DNA of 64,000 nt. It comes from Clostridia bacterium (GTDB lineage Bacteria > Bacillota > Clostridia > Peptostreptococcales > JAAYPU01). The notes beneath the pieces were generated by a model, which was not told the DNA's origin, ran no database searches, and saw nothing but the letters and a program-made list of their open reading frames with translations. The translations under genes were made by a program, and so were the position numbers. Below are positions 44,133-52,851 of the stretch, piece by piece. The stretch lies in contig JADQBM010000042.1 of assembly GCA_016278615.1 (NCBI GenBank), forward strand, positions 1-64,000, given 5' to 3'. Within the stretch, counting starts at the first letter, position 1, and every line of letters starts with the position of its first letter.

Positions 44133-47100
44133 ATGGCTGTGAATTTTATTTTGGGAAGAGCTGATAAAGACCTAAATGAATATATGTATAAGAGAGTCGC
44201 TGAAAAAATGGAGATTCAGGAACAGCAAATTATTATTTTAGTGCCAGAACAATTTACATTACAGGCAGAACGGATTGCTTTGGAAAAATTAAATGTTTCA
44301 GGGTTGATTGGTGTAGAGATTCTCAGTTTTTCAAGACTCGCCCATAAAGTGTTGGGGGAAGTTGGAGGTGGCAAACAAACACATATTAATGAACAGGGCA
44401 AACATATGGTTCTTTATAAAATCATCTCTGAAGCCCATGAGGAGTTTGAGATTTTTGGAAATGTTGCAACTAAACATGGATTCATTAGTCTTGTTAATCA
44501 TTTAATATCAGAGCTAAAGCAATTTAATATCCACCCCAGTGAATTAAAGGCCATTGCTGATCTTCTTGAAGAAGACCAACAGATTCTTAAGAAGAAACTC
44601 AGGGATCTTCATTTAATATATGAAGATTTTAATAAAAATTTAGAGAGCAAATATATAGATTCTGAAGATTTTTTAAATTTGCTAATTGGGCGCATTCAGA
44701 AAGCCTCTTTTCTGAAAGGTGCAACAATATGGGTAGATGGTTTTGATTTTTTTAACCCTCAGACACTTGCATTGATTGAAAAACTAATGCAGTCTTCGGA
44801 TGAAGTCAATTTTAATTTTACAATAGATTCGGTACCTATGTGCCGAGATTGGGATCTTTTTGATGTCCCTCGATACACCCTAAACAAGTGTAAGGAAATA
44901 GCAGAAAAAAATCATATTTCTTATAAAACTATAAATATGGATGAATTCATAAAAGAGCGTGTTTCTGACATAAAACACCTTGAGAAAGAACTCTACACAT
45001 ATCCTTGGTTTTCTTATGATGATCTTGTTCAAAACGTTGAGATATTTTCATGCAGTAGCTTTACAGCCGAATTAGAAAGCGTGGCGTCAAAAATTATTGA
45101 ACTCGTAAGAAATAGAGGATATCGTTTTCGAGATATTGCAGTGATTGGCAATGATATGGACCGTTATGGACTATTGATTTCAAAGATTTTTGCTGAGTAT
45201 GAAATACCTGCTTTCATAGATACAAAAAGAACCATCATGCATAATCCTTTTGTTGAGTATACACTTTCTTTAATGGATATTGTTGCAAATGGTTATAGAT
45301 TTGAAGACATTTTTAGGTTTTTAAAGACAGGACTAACAGAGTTGAGTATCCAGGAGTGCGAAGAACTTGAAAACTATGCGCTTAGGTATGGAATGAAAGG
45401 AAATCAATGGAAAAAAGACTTTGTATTTGGGTTAGATGAATTGGGACAAGAGATCCTTTCTGAATTAAATAAATATCGCAGTAGCCTAATTGAATTTTTA
45501 AGTGAATTTGAAGCATCTATCAAAAAAGAAAAAAGTGTTAAAGGCAAGACCAAGGTATTATATGAGTTTATCCAAAACAAAACAAATCTGAACACGAAAA
45601 TTGAGGACTTAATAAATGACCTGAGAAAAGACAACGAACTGAGTTTTGTAAGAGAGATGACTCAAATCTGGAATACAATTATTTCTGTGTTGGATCAGAT
45701 GGTTGAATTGTTAGGAGACCTTGAGATAACAATGAGCGAATATGCAAATATTTTGCGAGCAGGCATGGAATCCATCGAGGTTGGCATTATCCCTACAACT
45801 GTGGATCAAGTGTTAGTGGGTACACTGCAAAGATCCAGAACAGGTGCAGTTAAGGGTTTGTTTGTCATAGGGGTTAACGATGGAATCATTCCAAGTGATA
45901 AAAAGAATAATGAGTTGCTTATTTTTGAAGAAAAAGAAGCTCTGAAACAAATGGACATTGAGCTTAGTAAGAATGAAGATATCAAAATGAAAGAAGAACG
46001 ACTTGCCATATATAAAACCATGAGTAGTCCAAAAGAATATTTATGGGTCAGTTATGTCGCTGCGGATTCGGAAGGGAAGGAGATGAGACCCTCTCTTTTG
46101 ATTAATCGATTAAAAAGAATACTTGGAAATATTGAGATTAAAAAAGATTACTTAGATAATCATAACAATTGGCAGTTGATATCAACACCTAAAAGCACAC
46201 AGAAATATCTGATTGGACAAATAAGAAGTGCCATGGATGGTGAAGAACTATCTGAAATGTGGAAAAGTGTTTTTAACTGGTATCTTAAAGATGAAGCACA
46301 TGCTTCTTTTATGGAACTGTTTTATTCGGGTTTATTTTATGAAAACAAAGCAAATAGACTGAATCAATCAGAGATAAAAGCCCTATATGATATGTATTCG
46401 GCATTCAGTCCAACACGTTTAGAATCTTTTTCCAGATGCCCTTTTGAACATTTCATGAGGTATGGCATTAGAGCAGAAGAAAGGAAAATCAGAGAATTAG
46501 CCGTTATTGAGATGGGGGAAATATTTCATCAGTCCCTAAAAAGATTTGCAGAAGAAATAATAAATAGAGGTATGAGTTGGCAGAGTATTGATCAAGTACA
46601 ATGCTTTGAATTAATGGATGAGGTTATTGAAGCGCTCGCGGAAGAATATGGAGAAGGTATTTTAAAACGAAACGAAAGATATGCTTACAGGCTTCTAAGG
46701 ATAAAGCGGGCAGCAAAAAAGACTGCTTGGATATTGACAGAGCACGTAAAGAAAGGCAAGTTTAATGAGTTCTATTTTGAAGTAAGCTTTGGACGAAAAG
46801 GAAAGTTTCCTCCAATTGAAGTGGTTCTCCCAGGGGAAGAAACGGTTTATATTGAAGGGAGAATCGATCGAATTGATGTTCTAAGAGAAGAAAAAGATAT
46901 TTTCATAAAGGTCATTGACTACAAATCAGGAAGTAAAAGCTTGAATCTTTCGGAAGTGGTCAATGGTTTACAATTACAGTTGATGATTTATTTGCATGCA
47001 GCATTAAAGGGGTTTGAAAACAGCAACAAAGATAAGGCAACTAAACCAGCTGGCGTTTTTTATTTCAAGATAGATGACCCCGTTATAGAGTCCACGGATA

Positions 47101-47519
47101 TTCAAAATAAGGAAACATTAGGCCCCATTATTGAGAATGAAATACGAAAGATATTCAAGATGGATGGTTTGGTTTTAAAGGATATGAATGTGATTAAAAA
47201 TATGGATGATGACATTAATGCCTATTCAGATATTATTCCTGTAAATGTAAAGAAAGATGGAACCATTGGAGAAAAATCCAAAACAATAGAAGGTGCGGAT
47301 TTAGAAAGACTCTTTTTACACATGGGAAAAATGACTGGAGAAATATGCAGTTCCATCATGCAGGGAGCCATTGACATCAAACCAAAAAAATTAGATAATA
47401 AAAAAACAGCCTGCACCTATTGTAAGTTTAAAACCATTTGTCAGTTTGATACTTCTTTGGCAGGCCAAAAATATGAAAAGTCAGATAAAATCAAACTGGA
47501 AGAAATTTTTAATAATTAA
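44133..47519 (+). CDS. addB: ATP-dependent helicase/deoxyribonuclease subunit B
   Basis: About 1128 residues, subunit of the AddAB double-strand-break repair and recombination nuclease. The N-terminal helicase-like part is followed by a RecB-type nuclease domain with YIEGRIDRIDV and VIDYKSGSK (catalytic Asp and D-x-K). The 4Fe-4S cluster Cys residues are in SRCPFEHF and the C-terminal CTYCKFKTIC. ATG 44133 has GGGGGTG six bases before it; GTG 44130 is too close. Its usual partner addA is not found in this window; a tRNA gene and an integrated element follow instead. Confidence 0.93.
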   Translation: MAVNFILGRADKDLNEYMYKRVAEKMEIQEQQIIILVPEQFTLQAERIALEKLNVSGLIGVEILSFSRLAHKVLGEVGGGKQTHINEQGKHMVLYKIISEAHEEFEIFGNVATKHGFISLVNHLISELKQFNIHPSELKAIADLLEEDQQILKKKLRDLHLIYEDFNKNLESKYIDSEDFLNLLIGRIQKASFLKGATIWVDGFDFFNPQTLALIEKLMQSSDEVNFNFTIDSVPMCRDWDLFDVPRYTLNKCKEIAEKNHISYKTINMDEFIKERVSDIKHLEKELYTYPWFSYDDLVQNVEIFSCSSFTAELESVASKIIELVRNRGYRFRDIAVIGNDMDRYGLLISKIFAEYEIPAFIDTKRTIMHNPFVEYTLSLMDIVANGYRFEDIFRFLKTGLTELSIQECEELENYALRYGMKGNQWKKDFVFGLDELGQEILSELNKYRSSLIEFLSEFEASIKKEKSVKGKTKVLYEFIQNKTNLNTKIEDLINDLRKDNELSFVREMTQIWNTIISVLDQMVELLGDLEITMSEYANILRAGMESIEVGIIPTTVDQVLVGTLQRSRTGAVKGLFVIGVNDGIIPSDKKNNELLIFEEKEALKQMDIELSKNEDIKMKEERLAIYKTMSSPKEYLWVSYVAADSEGKEMRPSLLINRLKRILGNIEIKKDYLDNHNNWQLISTPKSTQKYLIGQIRSAMDGEELSEMWKSVFNWYLKDEAHASFMELFYSGLFYENKANRLNQSEIKALYDMYSAFSPTRLESFSRCPFEHFMRYGIRAEERKIRELAVIEMGEIFHQSLKRFAEEIINRGMSWQSIDQVQCFELMDEVIEALAEEYGEGILKRNERYAYRLLRIKRAAKKTAWILTEHVKKGKFNEFYFEVSFGRKGKFPPIEVVLPGEETVYIEGRIDRIDVLREEKDIFIKVIDYKSGSKSLNLSEVVNGLQLQLMIYLHAALKGFENSNKDKATKPAGVFYFKIDDPVIESTDIQNKETLGPIIENEIRKIFKMDGLVLKDMNVIKNMDDDINAYSDIIPVNVKKDGTIGEKSKTIEGADLERLFLHMGKMTGEICSSIMQGAIDIKPKKLDNKKTACTYCKFKTICQFDTSLAGQKYEKSDKIKLEEIFNN

Positions 47520-47596
47520 AAGTTGAAAAGAAAAACGTAGGGGCTGGCCCTGTGCCTGCCCGCAAAGACTCTTAGTTTGGAACGTAGCTTCACCAT

Positions 47597-47671
47597 GCCA
47601 ACATAGCTCAGCGGTAGAGCAGCTCACTCGTAATGAGCAGGTCGTGGGTTCAAGTCCCGTTGTTGGCTCCA
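47597..47671 (+). tRNA. tRNA-Thr (anticodon CGT)
   Basis: Complete cloverleaf: acceptor GCCAACA / TGTTGGC, D arm GCTC-AGCGGTA-GAGC, anticodon stem GCTCA / TGAGC with loop CTCGTAA (anticodon CGT at 47629-47631), T arm GTGGG-TTCAAGT-CCCGT, and encoded CCA (47669-47671). A strong terminator follows. The integrase-bearing element begins downstream, so its 3' end is the likely attachment site. Confidence 0.96.
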
Positions 47672-47673
47672 TG

Positions 47674-47714
47674 AGAAGCTTGAAATTTAAATATTTCAGG
47701 CTTCTTTTGTTTTT
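47674..47714 (+). terminator. Terminator of tRNA-Thr
   Basis: Long hairpin AGAAGC-TGAAAT (47674-47686) / ATTTCA-GCTTCT (47693-47705), then TTTGTTTTTG. Confidence 0.9.
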
Positions 47715-48013
47715 GTCGTATGGTTTACATAATACGAATTGATGACTATTTGATGACTATAAGCATTTTTGAGACGAGAAAATGGGCAAAATTATAGAGA
47801 ATTTTTGTATTAGCTTGATGGATTATATTAATAATACATGATGAGGTTATCTTATTATATTGGCACGTCTAAATATCATAGTTCTACCCTTTATTTCATA
47901 AAATTACAAGTAATTTACAAATAAAGTATTGATATTTTATTTTCAATAACATAATATAGTAAATAGTAATAGTATGTATAACAATAACCCTATTATTGTT
48001 ATGGAGGCTTAGA
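47715..48013. other. Presumed left end of the element and promoter of the XRE gene
   Basis: AT-rich, no ORF. It has a direct repeat TTGATGACTAT (about 47740 and 47752), as near many integrase sites, and an inverted repeat AACAATA (47980-47986) / TATTGTT (47994-48000) immediately before the XRE gene, a candidate operator for it. Confidence 0.5.
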
Positions 48014-48367
48014 ATGTATAATATTGAGAATTCTCGTCCAAAGTATACTGATTATGAAATCTGCAATCTATTTAAGAAAAAGAGAAAAGATCTTGATTTA
48101 GGTATAAGTGAGGTTGCAAAACATTACAATACTGATGAAACCATTATTTCTTTTTTAGATGAATTTAAATCTAACTTGTCGTTAGAAATGATAGAAATTG
48201 CATCGGATTTTCTGAGTATTGAATTTAATGAGTTGACTGATATATTGGTAGATGATGATTTAAAAATAAGCGCAAGAGGTGCTTTAGACGAAGGGTCAAT
48301 GGTTGTATTTGATACTGCCAATAATATATTTAATAAATTAATTCATCAAATTAGGATGTCTAATTAA
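48014..48367 (+). CDS. XRE-like helix-turn-helix protein of a three-gene cassette
   Basis: 117 residues. A helix-turn-helix-like N-terminal region (EICNLFKKKRKDLDLG, SEVAKHYNTDETIISFLDEF) with an acidic C-terminal half. It resembles small XRE antitoxin-like regulators rather than phage repressors. ATG 48014 is preceded by TGGAGG (48002-48007). It ends 12 bases before the metallopeptidase gene, so the two are co-transcribed. An inverted repeat immediately upstream could be its own operator. Confidence 0.65.
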   Translation: MYNIENSRPKYTDYEICNLFKKKRKDLDLGISEVAKHYNTDETIISFLDEFKSNLSLEMIEIASDFLSIEFNELTDILVDDDLKISARGALDEGSMVVFDTANNIFNKLIHQIRMSN

Positions 48368-48379
48368 TAGGTGCATAAA

Positions 48380-49138
48380 ATGAATATACCTGAAGAAAAA
48401 GTATTAGAACAAGTCAATCAATTTAGAGACATGTGGTCTTTAAAGGAAGAGCCTATTCAAGATATCTTTCTTGAAGCAGTTAATAGGAATTTTATTGTAA
48501 TAGAATTCCCGAGTAATTTTCAAATCTCGGGATTTTTTGTTGAAAAAAAAGATAGAGACAAGATGTTTAATTGTATTTATATTAATAGCCTTGAACCAGT
48601 AGGAAGAAAAAACTTTAGCCTTGCTCATGAGTTATATCATTGCTATTTTTACAAATCAAATGACACAATTTGTGGAAGTAAGAATAGAAAGGATCCTATT
48701 GAAAAGGCTGCAGAATTGTTTGCGAGTAATCTATTAATTCCTAGAAAACATTTGTATTCTTTATTAAAGAAGAACTCTATTAAAAACACTATGCAAGTTA
48801 ACACAAAATTTATTTTTGCTTTACAGAAAATTTACAAAGTATCTTTCCAAGCGGTATTGTATACCCTTAAACAAATGAAAGATAACCCTGATTACGAGGA
48901 TGCAATCCCTTCTAATATAAATTCAGCTATTTTTACCAAATATTATAATCATAAATATTTTGAAGAACTAACTAGTTTAACATTATCTGATGATAAATTA
49001 AATAATTTGAATTCTGTCATTCCTAGATTTAAATTACCAGACAGATATAAGGATATATTAGTACAGAATTATAATGGAAATAAAATAAGTAATGACGAAC
49101 TAAAAGAGATATTTGATTTTTTTGAAGAAAGCATATAA
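48380..49138 (+). CDS. ImmA/IrrE-family metallopeptidase
   Basis: About 252 residues. The zinc motif is FSLAHELYHCYF (H-E-x-x-H), followed by the third ligand region EKAAELFASNLLIP (E-x-x-A-x-x-F-A), as in ImmA/IrrE (COG2856). Family members cleave repressors (ImmA of ICEBs1, IrrE/PprI), or act with XRE partners in toxin-antitoxin-like pairs. The C-terminal extension of about 100 residues is not recognised. ATG 48380 is used because the GTG at 48371 lies in the AATAGGTG site. Confidence 0.88.
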   Translation: MNIPEEKVLEQVNQFRDMWSLKEEPIQDIFLEAVNRNFIVIEFPSNFQISGFFVEKKDRDKMFNCIYINSLEPVGRKNFSLAHELYHCYFYKSNDTICGSKNRKDPIEKAAELFASNLLIPRKHLYSLLKKNSIKNTMQVNTKFIFALQKIYKVSFQAVLYTLKQMKDNPDYEDAIPSNINSAIFTKYYNHKYFEELTSLTLSDDKLNNLNSVIPRFKLPDRYKDILVQNYNGNKISNDELKEIFDFFEESI

Positions 49139-49171
49139 AAGCTGACTAAGGGATAAGGGGTAAGAGATATT

Positions 49172-49810
49172 ATGGGTGAGAAATTAGGTGTATATCCAAT
49201 ATGTGATACAGATTTTTGGATTAAACTATTTTGTTTGATTAAAAAAGTAAAAGTTGATTTAACCAGATGTAAACATGAATGCCTTTATGTTCCCGATGCT
49301 GTAAGATTTGAATTAAACAAAAAGAAAATAGAAGAGCATGTATTATCTTCGGAGTCCCTTAGTTTTCTAAGGGATAAATTGAAACTGAATGAAGTATATA
49401 TTATGAATATTCTTGATAGTGGAATGTTTGATGATAAAGAGAGAAAATATATTTTAAGAGCTTTTTCAAGTCATCAAATAGCTTATAGTAGTAAAGAAAA
49501 AAGCTTTAGAAGATCTCATAATTTAGGTGAAAAAGTATCACTTATTTATGCAGCGGCAAAAAAATTACCTGTTGTTCTATCTGATGATGGTGGTGCCAAA
49601 TCGTTCAGAAGTATTCATTTTAAGAATATAGAAGTTTATAATGTTAAAGAAGCTTTATGTAATATGTACGGATATAGTAATATTGATGCGCAAAAATACA
49701 TTGATCTTGTTAGAAAACATGAAGACGACTGCGAGAAAAGTAATTTAAAAAGTCAATCAGTTTTAGGTCAGTATAAGAAAATGCTTCTTGAGAAAGAGAA
49801 AAATAATTAG
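49172..49810 (+). CDS. PIN-like domain protein of the cassette
   Basis: 212 residues. The start CDTDFWIKLF has the N-terminal PIN Asp pair; further acidic positions lie in PDAVRFELNKK, and the typical C-terminal metal-binding strand is LPVVLSDDGGAKSF. This pattern fits a PIN-type nuclease fold, although the divergence means I rate it moderate. It follows the metallopeptidase by 34 bases with AAGGGGTAAGAG before the ATG. PIN nucleases with XRE and ImmA/IrrE neighbours are known in TA-like modules; RNA cleavage by this one is inferred. Confidence 0.65.
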   Translation: MGEKLGVYPICDTDFWIKLFCLIKKVKVDLTRCKHECLYVPDAVRFELNKKKIEEHVLSSESLSFLRDKLKLNEVYIMNILDSGMFDDKERKYILRAFSSHQIAYSSKEKSFRRSHNLGEKVSLIYAAAKKLPVVLSDDGGAKSFRSIHFKNIEVYNVKEALCNMYGYSNIDAQKYIDLVRKHEDDCEKSNLKSQSVLGQYKKMLLEKEKNN

Positions 49811-49905
49811 GACTTATAAATCTCATGATAATTTAATACATAAGAAAGTATTTACCTATAAAAGAGCTTGAAAAAACCACCCAATAGGTGGCTTGCAGCA
49901 GAAGT

Positions 49906-51168
49906 CTATAAGGCTTTATCCTTTATTTTAGGATAGAAAACATCTTCCATGATATCAGAAGCCTGTTGATCTGCAGAAATTAAAGCGTGGGCGTAAATAT
50001 TAGTTGTGGTGGATGTTTGAGCATGTCCTAGACGAGCAGATACAGCTTTAATATTTAGACCTCTATCAATTAGTAGAGTAGCTGCAGTATGCCTTAATCC
50101 ATGAAACGATATCTTAGGAATATATAAGCTTTCCTTAACTTCATTAGTAAGTTTAGGGTCTGCTTTAATGCTTTTATTTATTTCTTCTATAAACTCCGGA
50201 AACCATTTAGTGATTGTATCTATATGCATTGGTTTTCCGTTCCATTGAGTGAATACAAAGTCAGATTTTTTATCCCATAAGGGACCGGCTTTTAATTCAT
50301 CTTCTATTTGAGTTTTCTTATATACTTCAAGTAAATCTATTGTTGATTGAGGAATAGAGATGTTTCTTATCGAACTTCTGTTTTTGGGTTCTTTCAGGCT
50401 TGCTTCACCTGATAAAAACTGTAAAGAATATCTTATCTGAACAATTCTTTTTTCTAGGTCAATGTTTTTCCATTGTAAAGCACCCAATTCACCACGCCTA
50501 CAACCAGTAATAATGGCAAGGGTAATCATAAGCTTATATTTTATAGGCTGTTTTTCTAACTCTTGAAGAATTAATGTAGCATGTTCAGGGCTTAAGTATT
50601 TCATCTCCTTGTGTTTAAGTTTTGGAGGGTCAACTTTTGAAGTAGGACTAAAAGATATAATTTGCCATCTTACAGCTTTCTCAAACATAGAAGAGAGTAA
50701 AGCATGGTATTTTCTTACTGTTCCAGGAGACAAGGCCCCTGCTCTTTTGTCTTGCCTTATACCGTCTTCTTGAAGGTTACTATAGAACTTTTGAAGATGT
50801 AAAGGCTTTATGTCTTGCATTTTCAAATGACCTAGCGCGGGTAAAATACGAGCTTCTAACAGTTGTTTATAAGCAGAGATTGTTCTTGGTTGCAATTGCT
50901 TTTCTGCATGCTCTGTTACCCATAGTTTTGAATATTCTTCTAATGTAAGTTTTGTAGATTTAACGAAGTCTCCTTTTTCTGTTTCGGCAAGAAATAAAGC
51001 TAACTGTCTTTCTGCTGCTTTCTTTCTACTTTCAAACGTCCTACCTTCAACATGTACGGTTTTTGTAAAGCGCATTTTTTTACCTTCTCTATCGTAGCCA
51101 TCTGATACTACAAGTTGCCACGAATAACCGTCTTTATCTCTTTTTGAGATACTTCCTTTACCTGCCAT
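49906..51168 (-). CDS. int: Phage-type tyrosine integrase
   Basis: About 420 residues. The N-terminal arm-binding domain (SISKRDKDGYSWQLVVSDG) is followed by a SAM-like core-binding domain (LTLEEYSKLWVTEHAEK) and the catalytic domain with TGCRRGELG (first Arg), HGLRHTAATLLI (H-x-x-R-H) and TNIYAHAL (nucleophile Tyr). It mediates insertion, probably at the neighbouring tRNA-Thr. The start is ATG 51168 with GAGGAG at 51178-51183; a TTG immediately after that site at 51177 is too close. It overlaps the repressor gene by 11 bases. Confidence 0.94.
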   Translation of the reverse strand: MAGKGSISKRDKDGYSWQLVVSDGYDREGKKMRFTKTVHVEGRTFESRKKAAERQLALFLAETEKGDFVKSTKLTLEEYSKLWVTEHAEKQLQPRTISAYKQLLEARILPALGHLKMQDIKPLHLQKFYSNLQEDGIRQDKRAGALSPGTVRKYHALLSSMFEKAVRWQIISFSPTSKVDPPKLKHKEMKYLSPEHATLILQELEKQPIKYKLMITLAIITGCRRGELGALQWKNIDLEKRIVQIRYSLQFLSGEASLKEPKNRSSIRNISIPQSTIDLLEVYKKTQIEDELKAGPLWDKKSDFVFTQWNGKPMHIDTITKWFPEFIEEINKSIKADPKLTNEVKESLYIPKISFHGLRHTAATLLIDRGLNIKAVSARLGHAQTSTTTNIYAHALISADQQASDIMEDVFYPKIKDKAL

Positions 51169-51895
51169 TATTTTCAACTCCTCGTTCTAATTGCTTTTTC
51201 AATTCTAATAATTCGGCTTGTGCTTTTAAAAGATATGTTGCATTTAATTCTTCAGTAGATATAAATTCAATAGTGTCTTGACCTTTTCTCTGTACTCTAA
51301 AATAAGCTCCAGTGTCAGCTTTATTAGCTTTATCTGAATTTACAAAATCGGAGAATAAAAAATTTGATAGATTGTCTATAATTTTAACTCCTATATCAAA
51401 TTCGAGCAAAGTATTAATGACTTTTATATTGTAGTCTTTAGTAAGAGTTCGTATTAATTTAGCTCCGTTTTTCGTAAACTTTTCGATATTCTTTTGAGTT
51501 GTTTGTATTACATATTTTTTCTCCCCATCTTCAAGAAAAAGTACTGTATTATGATTCATTTTATTTAATTTTTCTAATGATTTTTCAGAAAAGCCTGTAA
51601 TTTCACATATTTCTCTTGTAGTTACATCTATGGTCTGGTGAGGTGTCAGTCCTAACAAATATTCTAATGATACTTCATAGAATTCCGCTATAGCAATTGC
51701 ATAATCGACATTCATAATGTGTTTGTCCTTATTTGTAATATCGTTATTTTCATAGTTCATGAGTTGAGTATGGGATATTTTCACTCCCGTTTTTTCTTCT
51801 ATAGCTTTTGATAATGCTTCGAATGAATATTTTGTTTTTCCGTTAGGTTTTCTTAGGTCTTCAAGTATTTCAGCGGTTTTAATTTTGTCAAACAT
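51158..51895 (-). CDS. CI-like repressor
   Basis: 245 residues. N-terminal XRE helix-turn-helix (about 20-90; ALSKAIEEKTGVKISHTQLM, YEVSLEYLLGL) and a long C-terminal part that is not a LexA/S24 protease, suggesting a repressor released by another route, such as the ImmA-like peptidase of this element. It is divergent from the replication genes and upstream of int on the same strand, the layout of a lysogeny control region. GGAGGTATACC precedes the ATG. Confidence 0.82.
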   Translation of the reverse strand: MFDKIKTAEILEDLRKPNGKTKYSFEALSKAIEEKTGVKISHTQLMNYENNDITNKDKHIMNVDYAIAIAEFYEVSLEYLLGLTPHQTIDVTTREICEITGFSEKSLEKLNKMNHNTVLFLEDGEKKYVIQTTQKNIEKFTKNGAKLIRTLTKDYNIKVINTLLEFDIGVKIIDNLSNFLFSDFVNSDKANKADTGAYFRVQRKGQDTIEFISTEELNATYLLKAQAELLELKKQLERGVENNGR

Positions 51896-51909
51896 GGTAT
51901 ACCTCCGTT

Positions 51910-51951
51910 ATAAACTATAATTTATTTTGTGATAAAATCATAAACTAAAAT
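51910..51951. promoter_or_regulatory. Operator-like direct repeats
   Basis: ATAAACTATAAT (51910-51921) and ATAAACTAAAAT (51940-51951), exactly 30 bases apart, in the divergent gap before the repressor gene. Likely binding sites for the repressor. Confidence 0.55.
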
Positions 51952-52056
51952 AAATATTTACTGATATACAGCACCAGCATGCCCTTGATGGTATTATACA
52001 TTGTAGTTGATGTTATTGTCAATACGTAAACAATGATTTATAAAGGAGGTAAGATA

Positions 52057-52116
52057 ATGAGAAACCAAGATATTAGAGAAAAAGGGCTGGTTGATAGATC
52101 GATTAGACAGAAGTGA
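52057..52116 (+). CDS. 19-residue leader-type ORF
   Basis: ATG with a near-ideal site (AAAGGAGGTAAGATA) and only 19 codons (MRNQDIREKGLVDRSIRQK). Its stop touches the replication-initiator region, whose own start has no strong site. It may be a leader for coupled translation, or the remnant of a small regulator with the start MRNQDIRE common in clostridial phages. Confidence 0.45.
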   Translation: MRNQDIREKGLVDRSIRQK

Positions 52117-52125
52117 GTGATAATA

Positions 52126-52851
52126 ATGGCCAATGTACAAAAAGAGAATGGATATACCCCGATTGCCAATGAAATTATAGAACAACTTGTTAGGCTGCCT
52201 CTTAATGGTACTCAATTACGGATTATAGCGGTTGTATGGCGATATACCTATGGTTTTAGTCGTAAGCAACATGAATTATCTATTAGCTTTATAAGGAAGT
52301 CTTTAGGATTAGAAACAACGCAATATAAACAAGTAACAAGAGAATTAAAAAGACTTTTAGATATGAAAATTTTAATAGAAAAGGTAAAGCCAAATAAAAA
52401 CAAGACAAGGGTAATAGCATTTAATAAAAATCATGACCTATGGATTAAACAGACCACTGGACGAATTAGACCAGAGGACGAATTAGACCAGAACGAGGGG
52501 ACTAAAAAGACCAGAGAACCACTGGACGAATTAGACCACCAAGAAAACAATATAAAAACAAAATATAAAACAAGCACATATACACCTGAGTTTGAAGAGT
52601 TTTATAAGGAATATCCAAGAGCAGAAGAAAAGAGAAGGACTTTTACTAATTGGAAGAAATGTCTTAAACAATATAAGTTTAAACAATTAATGACAGCATG
52701 CAATAACTATAAATCCGTCAAAGAGGGTACTGAAAAGCAATTTCTAAAAACATCTGCAAACTTCTTAGGAAAAGACAAAGTGTTTGAAGATTATATAGAT
52801 TATCAGATTGAAGAACCTAAAAAAATTATGGCCGGAGGGATTTCGTACTAA
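52126..52851 (+). CDS. Phage O-type replication initiator
   Basis: About 241 residues. The N-terminal winged-helix region (YTPIANEIIEQLVRLPLNG, GTQLRIIAVVWRYTYGFSRK) is typical of phage replication protein O, N-terminal domain. The middle is acidic and variable, and the C-terminus (EFYKEYPRAEEKRRTFTNWK) resembles helicase-loading parts of such proteins. It should recognise the element's origin and load the DnaB helicase encoded next. I use ATG 52126; GTG 52117 is an alternative. The stop overlaps the helicase start (TAATG). Confidence 0.85.
   Translation: MANVQKENGYTPIANEIIEQLVRLPLNGTQLRIIAVVWRYTYGFSRKQHELSISFIRKSLGLETTQYKQVTRELKRLLDMKILIEKVKPNKNKTRVIAFNKNHDLWIKQTTGRIRPEDELDQNEGTKKTREPLDELDHQENNIKTKYKTSTYTPEFEEFYKEYPRAEEKRRTFTNWKKCLKQYKFKQLMTACNNYKSVKEGTEKQFLKTSANFLGKDKVFEDYIDYQIEEPKKIMAGGISY

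Noticed and set aside
47481-47672. Minus-strand ORF antisense to the tRNA and addB end
   Set aside because: It runs through the tRNA-Thr cloverleaf and is an artefact commonly seen opposite tRNA genes.
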